A DNA stretch of 64,000 nucleotides from Heligmosomoides polygyrus polygyrus (GCA_947396885.1 OX377201.1:68546983-68610982); one strand, 5' to 3'; counted from the stretch's first letter, positions 1 to 11,808 are shown. Translations and numbers: made by a program. The notes: generated from the sequence alone by a model not told the origin.

Positions 1-518
1 GAGCGTGACGCGATCTGGCGCCACAAACCTGTCCTCACTTACCCAGAGTGGCCCCTCTAAGGCCACTCGCCATCGCATAGCTGCTGCGCCGTGCCGAGTG
101 GAAGCCGCTAACGAACAAGCACTGCTGAGGCGCTCCCCACAACACCAGAGGAAGGCACTCAAAACGCGTGCCCAGCGGAGGCTCTCCGGACTTTGCCTTT
201 CCAAAAGTTCTGGACTGATCAGAACTCAGATCGGCTCCTCAATTTCAGACTGTTCCCCAGAACGGGAAACATGTCATGTTACTCCTACGTAAGAGCCTAT
301 CGAAATCCTTTATATTCAACCAGTAAAGGGTATGACTCGATCATCTTCATGCCTCAGCCAATGGGCCGTGCGCTACACTCGCAGCGATTCAAAGACTGCT
401 GGATAAGCTTAGGCAAGAGGACTCAAAACCCAATGTATCATTCTCAGAAGCATCTTTATAAAACCTCGACTGAATTCTTTTCTTCTAAAAGGATATATCC
501 ACAGTGTATGTGTTTAAC
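1..518. other. no recognisable gene or repeat
   Basis: Short open frames on both strands overlap here, but none shows a known motif and none has a convincing splice context. No inverted repeat pairs with the rest of the window. Confidence 0.4.
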
Positions 519-785
519 GCCAAATGGATCTCGTAAGCAAGCTCTGGCTGGCCAAAGTCTGCCGACAGTATGCCGCCTGCGTTGATGCAGCGTGGACGCA
601 GTGTTGTGTGATCAGCGTAGCCTTTAGCCGCCTTGCCACCTTCAGCTGCGGCGCAGTGGTAGTGATCTAGCTTCACATAAGCGAGGTCGTTGGTTTGATT
701 CCCGCTTAAGGCAGTGTTGCTGCGGATTGCGATTTATCGTCAGCGAGACCCTTTATCGCCAATTCTCACTTGTTTTTGTGCAAAT
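519..785 (+). repeat. tRNA-like repeat family T1, copy 1
   Basis: This stretch aligns by eye with 9171-9450, 11890-12200 and the reverse of 12700-13010. It opens with the shared CAAATGGATCTC segment and has a GCAGCGTGGACGCAGTG block. It then has a tRNA-like core with GGCGCAGTGGTAG (A-box-like) and GGTTTGATTCC (B-box-like, about 692-702). A polymerase III origin is inferred from these boxes. No full cloverleaf can be drawn, so it is a tRNA-derived repeat and not a working tRNA gene. Confidence 0.55.
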
Positions 786-929
786 TATGAGATCCCTATG
801 AAGTGGACAAGAAGTCGAGAAACCGTCATGCAAGGGAATGGAAAGCTGTTTATAAACTCTTGCTCGGCTTATTTCAGTCAATTCATATTTTGTAATTTTA
901 ACTCTTTAAAGGTTGAAAGATAGTGTTAC

Positions 930-1200
930 CCAATCCCTTTTGAGATACACCGCGCATTGTACTTCTACGGGTATCATGTCTACGATTTCAATGCGCATCA
1001 TTTGGTCTATACAATGCTTTGTGGTGGTTAGTCGATGACTACGTCAGTGGATTATCCATTCCAGGCAGGTGTGGTACCAACTCACCGACCTCGTAGGGAT
1101 CGAAGGCATGGTTGGTCGGCGGTGAATCAGTTCCAAGAGCCTGGTATCGGATGCACGCGACAACCGGCACCCCCTGACACCTCCTCCGACTGGCTCCGCT
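930..1200 (+). repeat. dispersed repeat family D, copy 1
   Basis: The segment resembles the reverse of 45760-46070 and, more weakly, 59695-59960. Shared parts include a GCATT..CTTCTACGGG block and the GGTATCGGATGCACGCGACA-like 3' part. No coding motif is recognised. It looks like an old, degraded interspersed repeat of unknown class. Confidence 0.35.
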
Positions 1201-1499
1201 CGTCCTTCGTTCGTTTAAATACCATAAAACGTTATTATAGCAAAGCCTCGGCGAATTTTTCTTGATAAAGAATTGATTATGTGAAAAAAGTGCGGTAGTC
1301 CGTTTTCATAGATCTGTGCCTTTAGCTTTAGCAGCCAACTGCATTTTAAATCGTCCACAGAACGTTAAGGAAGGCGGACACCAGAGCTAGGCACACGATA
1401 CCAGCGCAAGTGCTAAGCGACTAATCTACCTGAACTCATGCTTCAAAAGTACGCAAATTTTGATCGCAATGCATTTAGCTTCACGTCTAAGGCAAACTT

Positions 1500-1720
1500 G
1501 GTCTACATATTTGTAATCAGCGTTTCGAGCCCTTTCACATGACGTAGGTCTATGACCGAAACTCCATGGGAAGCAGAAGGCTTCCACGACCATTTCTTTT
1601 ACTGGTCTCCCTTACTCTTCCAAATTGCCAAGCACATCGGACGATCTTTCTGCGGTACGTACGCCGGAATTCGTACGCACGGTGGATGACGTCTTGAGCA
1701 CGCCAGCAGAATTCCGATCA
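1500..1720 (-). repeat. inverted partner of the 4775-5003 repeat
   Basis: Read on the minus strand this matches 4775-5003. It contains the GGAATTCTGCTG block, the TTTGGAAGAGTAAGGGAG block and the end GATTACAAATATGTAGACC. It is therefore another end of the T1-associated repeat family. The flanks 1200-1500 and 1720-2420 show nothing else recognisable. Confidence 0.5.
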
Positions 1721-2419
1721 ACTTTGGCTTTACACATAAGCAGTGGACGACACTTCCTGAACAAATCTCTGTGGATTTTCTCCGCGTCGCTCTACTGGTT
1801 GCCATATTTGGCAGAGTGCATCTCCAAAACTAGCGGCTATTGAATCTGGCTTCTTGGTATCGTACAGTTTTTTCTTGACCGAAGACGGTAGACGTTTAGC
1901 CTATTATCGCGTGTTCCACCTCGTCAAGTTTTACGATGTTTTGTGGTCTAACTAGATCTGCCGCCAGCCGGAAATCATGATAGTAGATACAAGTGTGCAG
2001 ATCGAGGAAGCGGTTGTCGAAAAAGACCCGGCACGAAACTCATCCACAAAAAGAAGCCTTGGGTGGCAAGAGATGAGTACCCGACGAATACTATAATACT
2101 CTTCCATCCACCCTCTTGTCACCCTGTTCTATGCTACCTCGGGTACCATAGTATAGTATCCGACGTAGCATAGGACAATTTCACCACATCTAACACCTTC
2201 TAGGTTTTACGTGACCTGCCTTATTGAGAGTGTCCGTAAATGTCTGGCCTGTCGTTCAGGTGAAAGGAAAGCGCGGTTAGGAGGTTCGATTTTCCTATCG
2301 ATGGGATGCCCTGCTCTCGAGCGTCGCAGCGTCGGGCTAGATGGGTGCAGATAATTTGGAAAGCCGAGCACACCGCTGGATTCGACCAGTTGAGAGAAGT
2401 TCACGTATCTTTCTGACCT

Positions 2420-3232
2420 CTACCCTACTCCAAATTCGACCTAGTTGCAGTGTTTTGTTCACTGCGACGTTGATCGCAATTCTTCCTAATTTGCACCGCC
2501 TAAGGTGACCTGGTTTCAAAACACTGTGATGCGTGACATTCGGAGCTCTCATTCAACTGTCTTTTCAAAGGTTTGTGTTCGTGAGAAGTATCCTCACTGA
2601 CCTGCATATATAGCATATATATTGCATACTGCTGCGCAGGTCCTCATCACCTCAGATAGGTAAACCCACAGAATCTGCTTTGTTAATTACTCGCTTGCTT
2701 CACTCACAAGTTGCAAAAGTTTGCAATTTTCTCAACGTTCTATCAATTTGCTTAAGTCTGGAGCGGCTGGTAGAGAGGCTACATGTTCTTTCAGGATGTC
2801 TTGTTGCGATCAAAACTCTTGCGCCAGGTGAGACTGGGGCCCGCACCGTCTGCTTTCGGGGTGGCGATGATACGCCTTACACCACCGGCGCTGTTTGATC
2901 GCACGTAACATCCGCGATATATTCGAGGTCTGTCAGCACCCACCCGTGAAATCGGGCTGGGCCAGCCGCTGATATCAGCATGGAACCGGTTAAGCTGAAA
3001 ACCTTACCGGTAGCAATGTTCTAACACATTTGCTTTCGGAATGTTTTTTTTTTTTGGAGTAGATGCTGATATATGCATGGGACCGGTCCCTTTGAAAAGA
3101 TCACTGAATGAGAGCTCCAAATATCATGCTTGTTTTGGTATCAGGTCATCTTAAACGGTGCAAATTAGGAAGAACTGCGATCAACGCCGCAGTGAACAAA
3201 ACACTGCAACTGGTCGAATCTGGAGTAGGGTA
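2420..3232. repeat. inverted-repeat element with an internal tRNA-like sequence
   Basis: The left arm (about 2420-2572) and right arm (about 3092-3232) are inverted copies. Both contain the GTTTTGTTCACTGC and CTTCCTAATTTGCACC blocks. A tRNA-length sequence lies between them on the minus strand (2821-2891). A CR1-like LINE inserted directly against the right arm at 3238. No transposase is visible, so this is a non-autonomous foldback-type element. Confidence 0.55.
2821..2891 (-). other. tRNA-like sequence (degenerate)
   Basis: On the minus strand this 71-nt segment begins GCGCCGG and ends CTGGCGC, which pair as a 7-bp acceptor-like stem with one G-T. A TGGTGTAAGGC A-box-like stretch follows the 5' stem. 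The T-arm region has lost the canonical TTCGA. The same family occurs at 50410-50470 with a good B box. It is a tRNA-derived relic in a repeat, not a tRNA gene. Confidence 0.5.
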
Positions 3233-3567
3233 GAAGTTTATTTTATTTATTTTTATTTAAGGACGCATACAACGTATGCGTGAACAGGTAATAAGACAAC
3301 CACAACAATCAGAACAGATGGGTTAAAACATCTGAGCACTTAAACTAATTGAACTAACAGAAAAAAAACACTTGAACAGAGCAAACTAATGAGCAGTAGG
3401 CAAACTAAAACAACATTGAGGAACAGAAACACGAATAGGAGGAACAACAGAAGCGCAACTAGCTTAAAAAAACAGTTATCCAGATTTAATTCCTATCCAA
3501 CGTCGGGGAATCCAGTTTTTTGAAAGCTTTTAATTGAAGGGATAGCCCGCCTTTGGCGATAAAATGG

Positions 3568-4345
3568 TTAAGCAGAGGAATAACTCTTCGGCAGAAGATA
3601 CCGAAGAGTTATTCCTCTGCTGCTAATACCTGATTTAGCAGGAGAGCTCTTAAGTTTTAGAGGACCCCCTCTAGTACGTGAAGGCAAACATTTAAAGAAG
3701 GTGGCAGAGTTGATACTCGTTCTTCCAGTGCTAATTTTAAAAGCCATAACTAAATCATTCCTCTGCCTTCTGCTCTCTAAGCTAGGCAAACCAAACATTT
3801 TGCGCCTAACCAAACCACAAGGTATAAAACGGTAGTCAACACCAGAACAACGTGTCACTAATATTCTAGTAAATTTGTTTTGTACCCCTTCATGGCGCCT
3901 TATATCCTTTTACAAATGTGGGTTAAAAACAGTAGTGCCACACTCAACTATAGGGCGGACATAAATTTTGTACGCCTTGATCAAAACGGACGGCTCCGTT
4001 GTTCTAAGAACCTTAAATAGATTGTATGTAGGAGGAAAAGCTCTGTTGAAAATGCTTCTGATATGGCGATCAAAACAAAGTCTATTATCAAAGAAAAAGC
4101 CTAAATCACGCACTTCACTTACGCAGTCCAATTTGAAGCCGTCATCATAGTATGCAGCACACAATTCCATGCCTATAGTAAGCACATTTGACCTATGAGG
4201 GGCGAGAGGTAGACCATTAGTTATTGACCAGGTACTGACCATAGCGGTAACTTCTTGGAGGCAAATAATATCCTGCTTTCTAAATGGTACTGTAGATCTT
4301 TAAATCGTCGGCGTACATCTGACAAGTCACGCCAGATGAGCAAAG
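3568..4345 (-). pseudogene. CR1-like reverse transcriptase, C-terminal half (broken)
   Basis: Three minus-strand frames together give the RT palm and thumb. The first, around 4290-4345, has CQMYADDLKIY, the catalytic YADD box. The second (3910-4242) has VRDLGFFFDNRLCFDRHI and AYKIYVRPIVECGTTVFNP, the conserved CR1/Jockey post-palm motifs. The third (3568-3858) has GLPSLESRRQRNDL and an FF..RTRGG-type tail. Frame changes between them make it non-functional. Clade assignment (CR1 rather than Jockey) rests on these motifs and the TAAA-type tail. Confidence 0.75.
3572..3620. repeat. perfect 20-bp hairpin
   Basis: Arms 3572-3591 (GCAGAGGAATAACTCTTCGG) and 3601-3620 are exact reverse complements with a 9-nt loop. 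The hairpin lies at the extreme 3' end of the LINE reading frame. Confidence 0.8.
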
Positions 4346-4496
4346 CATACCAGGAAGATCAGGAGAATAGGTTAAGAACATATGTATACGTATATGTATG
4401 TATATGTAGTATACTTGTGTTTTTCCAAATTTTTTCGAATGAACAAATAATCGAATAACCTCATTTTTCGGTGATTCAAATTCCCGAATGGTACTT

Positions 4497-4652
4497 ATGA
4501 AGCAGAGGGTCCGTGGTGCCGTGGGGTTGCCGGCCAACATGTCAACGCGGCAAGCCTACGGCACCACGGGGCCGGTTCATATGAAGCACCGTTCCCCAAG
4601 TGCCGTGCAGTTGCCGCGTTTCCGCCGTGCCGTTGCCCTCTGCTTCATTGCA
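4497..4652. repeat. short foldback MITE
   Basis: The ends are inverted: ATGAAGCAGAGGG on the left and CCCTCTGCTTCAT on the right, followed inward by imperfectly matching GTGGTGCCG/CGGCACGGC-type blocks. It lies in ATTCGA-rich flanking sequence and carries no coding sequence. Confidence 0.5.
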
Positions 4653-5082
4653 CCTACCGAATAATCGAAAATTGGAGTTAATCGAATGATCGAATAAACT
4701 GCATATATAATAAGGAGCATGGGATTCTTTCCTTAACCAAGACATTGCCCAACGTGGGTCGGGATTCAGCAGACATGCCAAAGTTTGTCGGAATTCTGCT
4801 GACGTGCCCAAGACGTTGTCCACCGTGCGTACGGCTACAGCCATGCGTACCACAGAAAGGTCGCCCAACGTGCTTGGCAATTTGGAAGAGTAAGGGAGGC
4901 CAGTAAAAGAGGAACCACTGGTCGTGGAATGCCTTCAGCTTTCCGTGGAACTTCGGTCAGAGACCTACGTCGTGTGAAAGAGAACTGATTACAAATATTA
5001 TATTAGGTTGAGTCATAAATTTTGCAACAAAATTTGTCTTCTAGCAAAAATAAGATTATAATACAAATGACAAATGATTGAC

Positions 5083-5330
5083 TTAAACGAAGTAATTGCT
5101 ACTATTCTCAATGTCTTTCTTCTGCTTTTCATGAACTGAGCGGATTACATCTCTGTAGAGTTCGGTAGGCTTCGACCTGAGGAAGTCGTGTACCACCGCC
5201 GTGGCCTCAATGACTTCGGCGAAGCGTCCACCATGGAGGAAGTGATTAATCGATCGGAGCAAGTGACGGTCAGACGGCGCAATGTCCGGGATGTATGGTG
5301 CTGGCTTGATTTTGGTCCAGCCCAATTCCT
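5083..5330 (-). pseudogene. mariner transposase, C-terminal fragment
   Basis: The minus-strand frame reads GWTKIKPAPYIPDIAPSDRH followed by a mariner-like C terminus (HFLHGGRF, SKPTELYRDVI, a tail ending YFV). PDIAPSD carries the third catalytic aspartate of the mariner D,D34D triad. Upstream sequence to about 5975 is out of frame and too degraded to recognise the first two aspartates. The protein is not functional. Confidence 0.7.
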
Positions 5331-5989
5331 AGATTTTTTCCCGCGTCTGAAATGCCGTATTCGGTCGGCCGCTGCCTTGGTGAAAGAAACATTGGCTCGT
5401 ACCGACTTCATTCTCCACTAATTTTTGCCGATGGAACTCCAGTCTTGACGTCAGAACCACGGCTCATTGGGTTCCAGCCATTGCTTTCCGGCTTCTCGGT
5501 TGTGGCAAAGCATCCGCTCTTCACTACTGGTAAAGATTCGATCCCCCCTCCCCGCCTGAACCGGTGCCGGAGCTCTCAACAGTTGGAAGCACAGCGATTT
5601 TCTTCTGTTTTCGTCAACGCATGAGGCACTGACGAAGGTGATTTTGGCGTAGGCGTCTTTTGTTTATGGCAGATCGTCTTCCCGGGAGTGGTTTCTCTTT
5701 GTTGCCCTTCTAGGCGGAAAGGAACTTCTGATATCATTTCCAATAATTTAATCGGCTACGAGGGAACTTGCCGGTGATTTCCTTAATGTGATTGACCCCG
5801 TCGCTGAGTTGCTGCCGAGCTTGAATTAATTGAAAATGAAATCACACACTTTTTCATTTTGAGTAGTCATCGTTCTAGGGAACAAAACTTTTCAACAACG
5901 CAAGAAAAATGAACGACTTATAACTCCAATTGATCGCTGGGAAACATGTTTTCAAACAAAATATAATAGTTCAGCGGGTTTTCCTTGAG

Positions 5990-8900
5990 GTGGCGACGTC
6001 CGTTCCTCCACGTGGTGCCACTGGAAACTGCTCGCTCCACGAGCTAAGCCAAGCACGGACATTCGAATGCAAGCGACAGGCCCTGGTGATAGGCCGGCCT
6101 ACGAACAACCCAATGTCACATCGTATGGGTGTATGTCAGTTCATGTTTTTCGAGATAGTGCTACGGCGTCCACGGAATCCGACGCGCACTCGCAAAGCCC
6201 GGCGAGTGTGAAAGGTATGCAGGGGTCCCTTATGGGAGGATGACATCGGGGCAAGTGAGCTAGTCCGAAAGTCCCGTAACCCGCGTGGCAACGTTGAATG
6301 TAGGTACGTTGACGGGCTGCTCGTGTGAGTTGGTTGAAGCACTGGAGCGTAGAAGAGTTGATTTCGGTGCGGTGCAGGAGACGAGGTGGTCCAGCAGCAA
6401 GTCAAGGGACATAGGAAGAGGCTTTAAGGCCGTTCTATTTGGAAGTCCCAGGACCACCAGCGGTGTTGGTATGATCATCTCCAAACGATTTCGTGACTCG
6501 ATTGTAAGTGTCGAGCGTTTGGACGATCGATTGATGAAGATCGTTGTCGCCGCTAAGGAACGACCTTTCCACTTCTTCGCTGCGTATGCTCCGCAGACTG
6601 GCTGTTCAGATCAAGCCAAGGATGAGTTTTGGAGCCCGCTTAACGAGAAGACAGCAGACTCGCCTCGAGAGGCGCCATCATTGTCGCTGGTGACCTTAAT
6701 GGGCAGGTAGGCGCTTCGAAAGACGGGTACAGCTGTCATGGTGGATTCGGTTACGGATCGCCTAAGGCAGATGGTGAGCGTATCCTTGAGTATGCCGATT
6801 CGCATAACCTCACCATAGTGAACACCGTGTTTCGTAAAGGCGACTCCCACCTCATCTCGTTCTATAGTGGGAACATCCTTGTGAAAGATCGCGACCGAAG
6901 TCTCGTCACAGACGCGAAGATCGTGCCGTATGAAACAGTCGCCCCACAGCATCGTCCGCTGATCTGCACTTCAAAGATCGCGCCACCGAGGCAGAAGCAG
7001 GTCGAGCGATGCGGTGCTTCAAGAATCAAGTGGTGGCAAATGAAAGAGAAGGAAGCAGCTGTGATTTCTCGCTTCCGGTTACCGACAGTTAAACTGTCGA
7101 TGAAACTTGGAGAAGGGCTACCGACGCGATACTTCAAGCTGCGAGGTCAGAACTTGGTACGAAGCCTGGACTACGAAAGGTCGGCAAGCAGGCATGGGTG
7201 TGGACGAACGATGTGAAAAAAGGTTCGAGGAAAGAAAGCACTTTATCATGTGTTTCTCGGCAACAAGACAGCCGGTAACTGGTGAAAGTACCACGAAGCG
7301 AAAAAAGCTGCCAAGAAGGCTGTGGCCGTTGCAAAAGCCACCCATTACAATGATGTCTACGAAAAGCTGGAGTCGCGCGATTGTGAGCGGTATTTGTACC
7401 GACTTGCGAAAAACCACCATCGCCAATCCGAGGATATAGAGTTCTTTGGCATTAATGATGAGAACGGTCATCTTCTGACCGAGCGCAGAAAGGCCTTAAA
7501 GCAATGGTGCAATCATTTCGAGGGCATTTCGACTGAAGAGTTCCCTTATCCGGTCGTCCCTTCTGTGGTTCCTATCCACGGTCCCGTCCACAAGGTCACC
7601 GCGGAGGAAACCGATGCGCTCTGAGGAAGATGAGACCGGGCAAGGCGACTGGTCCAGATGACTTGCCAGCTGATGTATGGAAGTCGAAGATCTGGTACTC
7701 TGCTGAGTGGTTGGTCAAATTTTTTAACTAGATTGTAGCGGAGAAGAAGGTGCCTGATGGTTGGCAAGAAAGTACGACGATCCCGATTTGGAAGAAGAAG
7801 GGCAGCCCTGCAGATTGCTCAAATTACCGTCCGATTCGCTTGCTTTCGCACAGCATGAAGATCTTCGAGCGAATCCTCGACAGACGAATCCGTGAAATCG
7901 TCCAGCTTTCCAGCAATCAGTGTGGCTTCGTAGCTGGCTGTGGCATCAAAGATGCCATACACGCCGCCCGTCTCCTGTTAGAGAAGCACCGCGAGAAACA
8001 TAAACCAGTGCATATCGCCTTCCTCGACTTGGAGAAGGCCTTTGATCGCGCACCGCGTGAAGTGTTATGCTGCGCCCTGCGGCAACGTGGAGCTCCTGAA
8101 GAGCTCATAGAGTGGGTGTGAATTCTCTATTCTTGTCCAAAGAGCCGAGTTCAAGCTGCAGCTGGAACCTCGATGGAGTTCTCCATCTCTGTCGGGGTAC
8201 GCTAGGGTGTTGCCCACTCCTCGTTGTTGTCGTGATGGACGCCATTACACGAGATCTTCAGAAGCCAGTCCCCTGGACACTGCTTTATGCTGATGACGTA
8301 ATGATCGCTAGCGAAAATAAAGGTGAACTCGAGCGAGAGGTGCAAGCTTGGTGTGATCGCTTGGAGTGTTTTGGACTCAGATTGAACGTGAAGAAGACCG
8401 AGTATTTAACGACGGACTTTACCGAGTCCAGCTCCATCAAGGTTAACGGCATCGAGCTTCCACGCACTGCGGTCTTTAAGTACCTGGGATCAACAGTGGC
8501 GTCTGACGGCAAACTGATGGTCGAAGTGAATTCACGCGTGAGTGCAGCTTGGTCCAAGTGGCGCTCGTTGACTGGAGTACTCTGCGACAAGAAGATGCCA
8601 GAGCGCTTAAAGTCGAAGATCTACAAAACCGTCGTCCGGCCGGTAGCGATGTACGGAGCTGAGGGTTGGCCAGCGACCAAGGAAGATGAAACGCGCCTCA
8701 GCGTCATGGAGACGAAGATGCTGTGCTGGACGGCTGGAGTCACGCGCATGAACCGCATCCGAAATGATGCTATTCGGCAGAAGTTCGGTGTTGCTCCAAT
8801 AGCGGACAAGATGCGCGAAGCTCGCTTGCGATGGTACGGCCATGTTCTGCGTGGAAACGAAGACAGCGTCCGTAAGATAGGCCTAAACTTCGAAGTGGCT

Positions 8901-9108
8901 GGAAAACTGCCTAGAGGGTGCCCAAAGCAGCGCTTGGCTGATACGCTACACAAGGACTTTAAAGTAGTTGGTGTCCACCAGGAACTAGCACGGAATCGGG
9001 AAAGATGGCGACATGGCACCAGGAAAGCGCCCCCGTCGCCGAAGCGGGACAAACACTGAAGAAGACGAAGAAGAAGAAGAAGAAGAAAAAGAAAAAGAAG
9101 AAGAAGAA
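5990..9108 (+). mobile_element. RTE-clade LINE, full length, copy 1
   Basis: The element starts GTGGCGACGTCCGTTCC and ends in a GAA-rich tail (9060-9108). It is flanked by a 16-bp target-site duplication, GCGGGTTTTCCTTGAG (5974-5989) and GCGGGTTTTCTTTGAG (9109-9124), one mismatch apart. The second copy (25416-28476) starts at the same base, so both look full length (about 3.1 kb). It contains an APE-type endonuclease and a reverse transcriptase, both broken. Confidence 0.85.
6285..9059 (+). pseudogene. RTE endonuclease-reverse transcriptase (degenerate)
   Basis: The N-terminal part (6285-6710) starts MATLNVGTLTG and has VQETRW and FFAAYAPQTG, which are APE endonuclease motifs. A linker follows with GKATGPDDLPADVWKS. 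The RT has NYRPIRLLSHSMKIFERIL, QCGFVAGCG and AFLDLEKAFDRAPREV (7750-8121), then YADDVMIASENKGELE, and a C-terminal ARLRWYGHVLRG block ending at 9059. Stops and frameshifts occur near 6710, 7621, 7730, 8120 and 8203, so no active polyprotein is made. The product would nick DNA and prime reverse transcription at the target. Confidence 0.85.
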
Positions 9109-9689
9109 GCGGGTTTTCTTTGAGTTCCGGAAAAAACAGAAATGTTGCAAAATGTATGACTCAATCTAATATGTAGACCAAATTTACCAAATGGATCTCT
9201 TAAGCAAGTTCTGGCTGGCCAAATTCTGCCGACTGTATGGCGCGTGCGTTGGTGCAGCGTGGACGCAGTGCTGTGTAGTCAGCATAGCCTTTAGCCGCCT
9301 GTCCGTCTTCGGCTGCGCCGCAGTGGTGGTGCTCTCGCTTCACGGAATCGTGTTCTGTTGGATTCGATTCCCGCACAAGCCAGTGTTTTTGCGCTTTGCG
9401 ACTTATAGTCAGTAAGACCTTTTATCGCCATTTCCAACACGTTTTTGAACAAAGAATGGCAACAAACGTCATGCACAAAGTTTGGGCGAAATTGCTGCTT
9501 TCGACGTCACCACCCTCTCTTACCCATACCTGCCTTAAGCTGCCATAAGAAACCGGAAATTCAGGAACCGATGTCAGATTCGTGATCAGCACCCCTTTGC
9601 ACTTACAAATAGCTCGATAAACGTAAGTGACAGTTGTTGGCATGGGTGGGAATCGCGCGGATATGATCGTCGACAATATTCCATCACAG

Positions 9690-11768
9690 CAGGTATCACC
9701 TGTATCACCTGTCGTCCCGTTGATCATCGAATTGCTCGAGCGGGTGCCAGCAGCGTCTCTATTCGTCCCTGTCGCGTGCCAGAGTGGTACAATGAATCCT
9801 CTTCGCTCGAGGGACACGAAGAGCGTCATATCGGTCGTTCAGGGCTTTAACGATGAAGTCCGACCAACGCGTTGGTGGGCGCCCCGGTGTTCTTTTGACA
9901 TCCCGCGGAATCGGTGATGGCTCTCGTCCAGCGGGTGACTGCGAAGCGCATTACGTGGCCGGCCCACCTAATTTTCGACAACTTGGCCCACGCGACAGCG
10001 TCTCTGATCTTCGAATGTCGGCGAAGCTCGGAACTCCGAAGGCCTTCTCTCACTTGTGTGAGTCGTGTCACTCCGAGCATCGTCCTCTCGATTCCACGCT
10101 GCGCGACGCTGATCGCGTGTTCATCCTGCTTTCGTATAGCCCAGGTCTCTGAGGCGTGTGTTAGGGCAGGAAGAACAGTAGAGTCGAATAGGTGGGAACG
10201 GAGTCGGACGTTCTTCGTCTTCTTCGCGACTTCTTCGACGCTCTTGAGAGCTCCCCAAGCCGCTCAATTCCTCCTGATCAGCTCTGGTGCTAGGTCGTTG
10301 GCCATGTTGACTTCGCGACCCAGATACACATAACTGGAGCATTCGGAGATGTTCGTTCCGTTGAGCGAGAATGGGGCATCAGAAACCCATCCGTTCCTCA
10401 TCAACGTCGTCTTCGTAAGATTCAGCTGCAGTCCAACGTTTCCACATATGCGATCGAAGTCGGCCAGCATTCGCTCCGCCTGGCTGATGCTCGGTGTTAT
10501 GAGCACGATGTCGTCAGCGAAGCGAAGATGATGTAGTTGCCGGCCATCGACCTTCACTCCCATGTCGTTTTCGGGAGTGGCGCAGAAGAGCTTCGGGGAT
10601 ATGGTATCCCCGTGCCGAACCCCTCTCTTCATGTCGATGACGACGTCGTTGTAGAATGAAGAGATCTTGGTCGTGAATCCACTGTACAGCTCTCGAAGGA
10701 CTCTGATGTACTGAGTAGGAACGCTCTGAGTGAGCAGGGCTTCGATGACCGCTTCAGTTTCGACAGAGTCGAATGCCTTCTTCAGGTCGATGAACGTAAG
10801 GCAAAGCGGCAGCTTGTACTCTCGACCAAGTGTGTATGGGGTCGATCATGCTGAATCCTCTCCGAAATAATGCTTGTTCGCATGGCTGTCCTTCGTCCGG
10901 CGTTCGGCTGATCCTATTCAGGACAACTCGAGTGAACAGCTTGTAGACTACGGACAGCAGGCAGATCGGGCGATAGTTGCCAATGTCGTGCACGTCTCCC
11001 TTCTTGTACAGCAAGACGGTCTTGCTGGTCTTCCACTGAAATGGAACCTTGCACTCCGACAGGTAACGTGTGAAGAGCCGCGCCAGGGTGTTGATGAGCG
11101 CTGGCGGGAGGTATTTCAGGTGTTTGGGTCTGATCCTGTCGGGACCGGGTGCTGTACGTTTTTCCACCGACGAGATGGCGTGTCGGATCTCGGAAGGGAG
11201 AACAGAGGGGACGACGCATCCATCCTGCGGAAGATGGCATGGGGGCAGGTGGACGTGGCTATCGAAGAGATCGGAGTAGAAGTCGTGGATGACCCTCTCC
11301 ATGGTCCTTCTGGAAGAGGTGACGGTTCCGTCGGGACGTCGGAGAGCTGTCATCTTGGTCTTGAAGTTGGCGAAGTTCCGGCGGGCATTGCGGATGCTCA
11401 ACCCTGCCTCTGCAGCTTCAGCCAACACTTCCGCCCTTCTCTCCTTAAGATCCTCCTTTATCGCGTCTCTGCATAGCTTCGCAAGCTCGGACGTCAGCTG
11501 GCAGTTGCCTGACGCTCGTGCTGCTCCACGCTGGCATATCAGCTCAAGAGTTTCCGGAGACAGACGTCTCTTGGTGGTCTTCAAGTTCTCAGCTTCCTTA
11601 GCACTATCGTGGAGATGGTGCACGAAGCGGTCGTATTCCTCGTCGACGTTGTCCATGACGGCATCTTCCCAAAGGCCGGCAAGAAAGGTGTAGAGGTCCC
11701 AGTTGATGGTCGTTCTGGGACTCTTCTTCTTGAACTTCGCGGCCTTCTCACAGCAGGTAAAGGCAATC
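9690..11768 (-). mobile_element. second LINE family (RTE-like), 5'-truncated
   Basis: Minus-strand RT motifs run from about 11770 down to 9780. The 3' end has a short AGGTGATAC-type repeat near 9690-9720 instead of the GAA tail of the other RTE copies. No endonuclease domain is present, so the copy is 5'-truncated. Its protein differs strongly from that of the 5990 and 25416 copies, so it is a separate family. Confidence 0.75.
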
Positions 11769-11770
11769 AA
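9780..11770 (-). pseudogene. LINE reverse transcriptase (broken)
   Basis: The frame at 10754-11770 has TAPGPDRIRPKHLKYLPPAL, NYRPICLLSVVYKLFTRVV and ALFRRGFSMIDPIHT, which are RT fingers/palm blocks. After a frameshift, 10264-10632 has RGVRHGDTISPKLF, LRFADDIVLI (catalytic FADD) and SSYVYLGREVNM. The frame at 9847-10080 carries [12 protein letters not shown], the C-terminal block typical of nematode RTE-like proteins. At least two frameshifts separate the parts. It has no host function. Confidence 0.8.
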
Positions 11771-11808
11771 TATCGATTGATATTATCGGCGATTTCGGTT
11801 TTCTCTCA

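Larger units (their letters stand above)
3238..4378 (-). mobile_element. CR1-like non-LTR retrotransposon, 5'-truncated
   Basis: The 3' end on the minus strand is an AAATAAA-rich tail (3238-3258), which is the CR1-type microsatellite tail also seen at 45730-45753. Upstream is reverse-transcriptase sequence running from the YADD motif to the C terminus. The N-terminal endonuclease and ORF1 are absent, and similarity stops near 4378 at an AT-rich stretch. This is ordinary target-primed 5' truncation. It inserted next to the inverted-repeat arm ending near 3232. Confidence 0.75.
5003..9169 (-). mobile_element. mariner-type DNA transposon carrying a nested RTE
   Basis: Terminal inverted repeats are TTAGGTTGAGTCATAAATTT at the left and a matching TTAGATTGAGTCATACA at the right, each next to TA. 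About 1 kb of mariner remains outside the nested RTE (5990-9108), so it is internally reduced. The transposase is on the minus strand and broken. Confidence 0.75.
4775..9600 (+). repeat. T1-type repeat, copy 2, split by a mariner
   Basis: The left part (4775-5002) and right part (9171 to about 9600) join into one repeat when the mariner is removed. The joint reads GATTACAAATA-TGTAGACC, matching GATCACAGATATGTAGACC in the intact copy at 11878-11898. The right part carries a tRNA-like core with GCCGCAGTGGTGG and a canonical B box GGATTCGATTCC (about 9360-9371). Near 9574-9595 it has the CAGATTCGTGATCAGC motif shared by other foldback elements. Confidence 0.6.
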
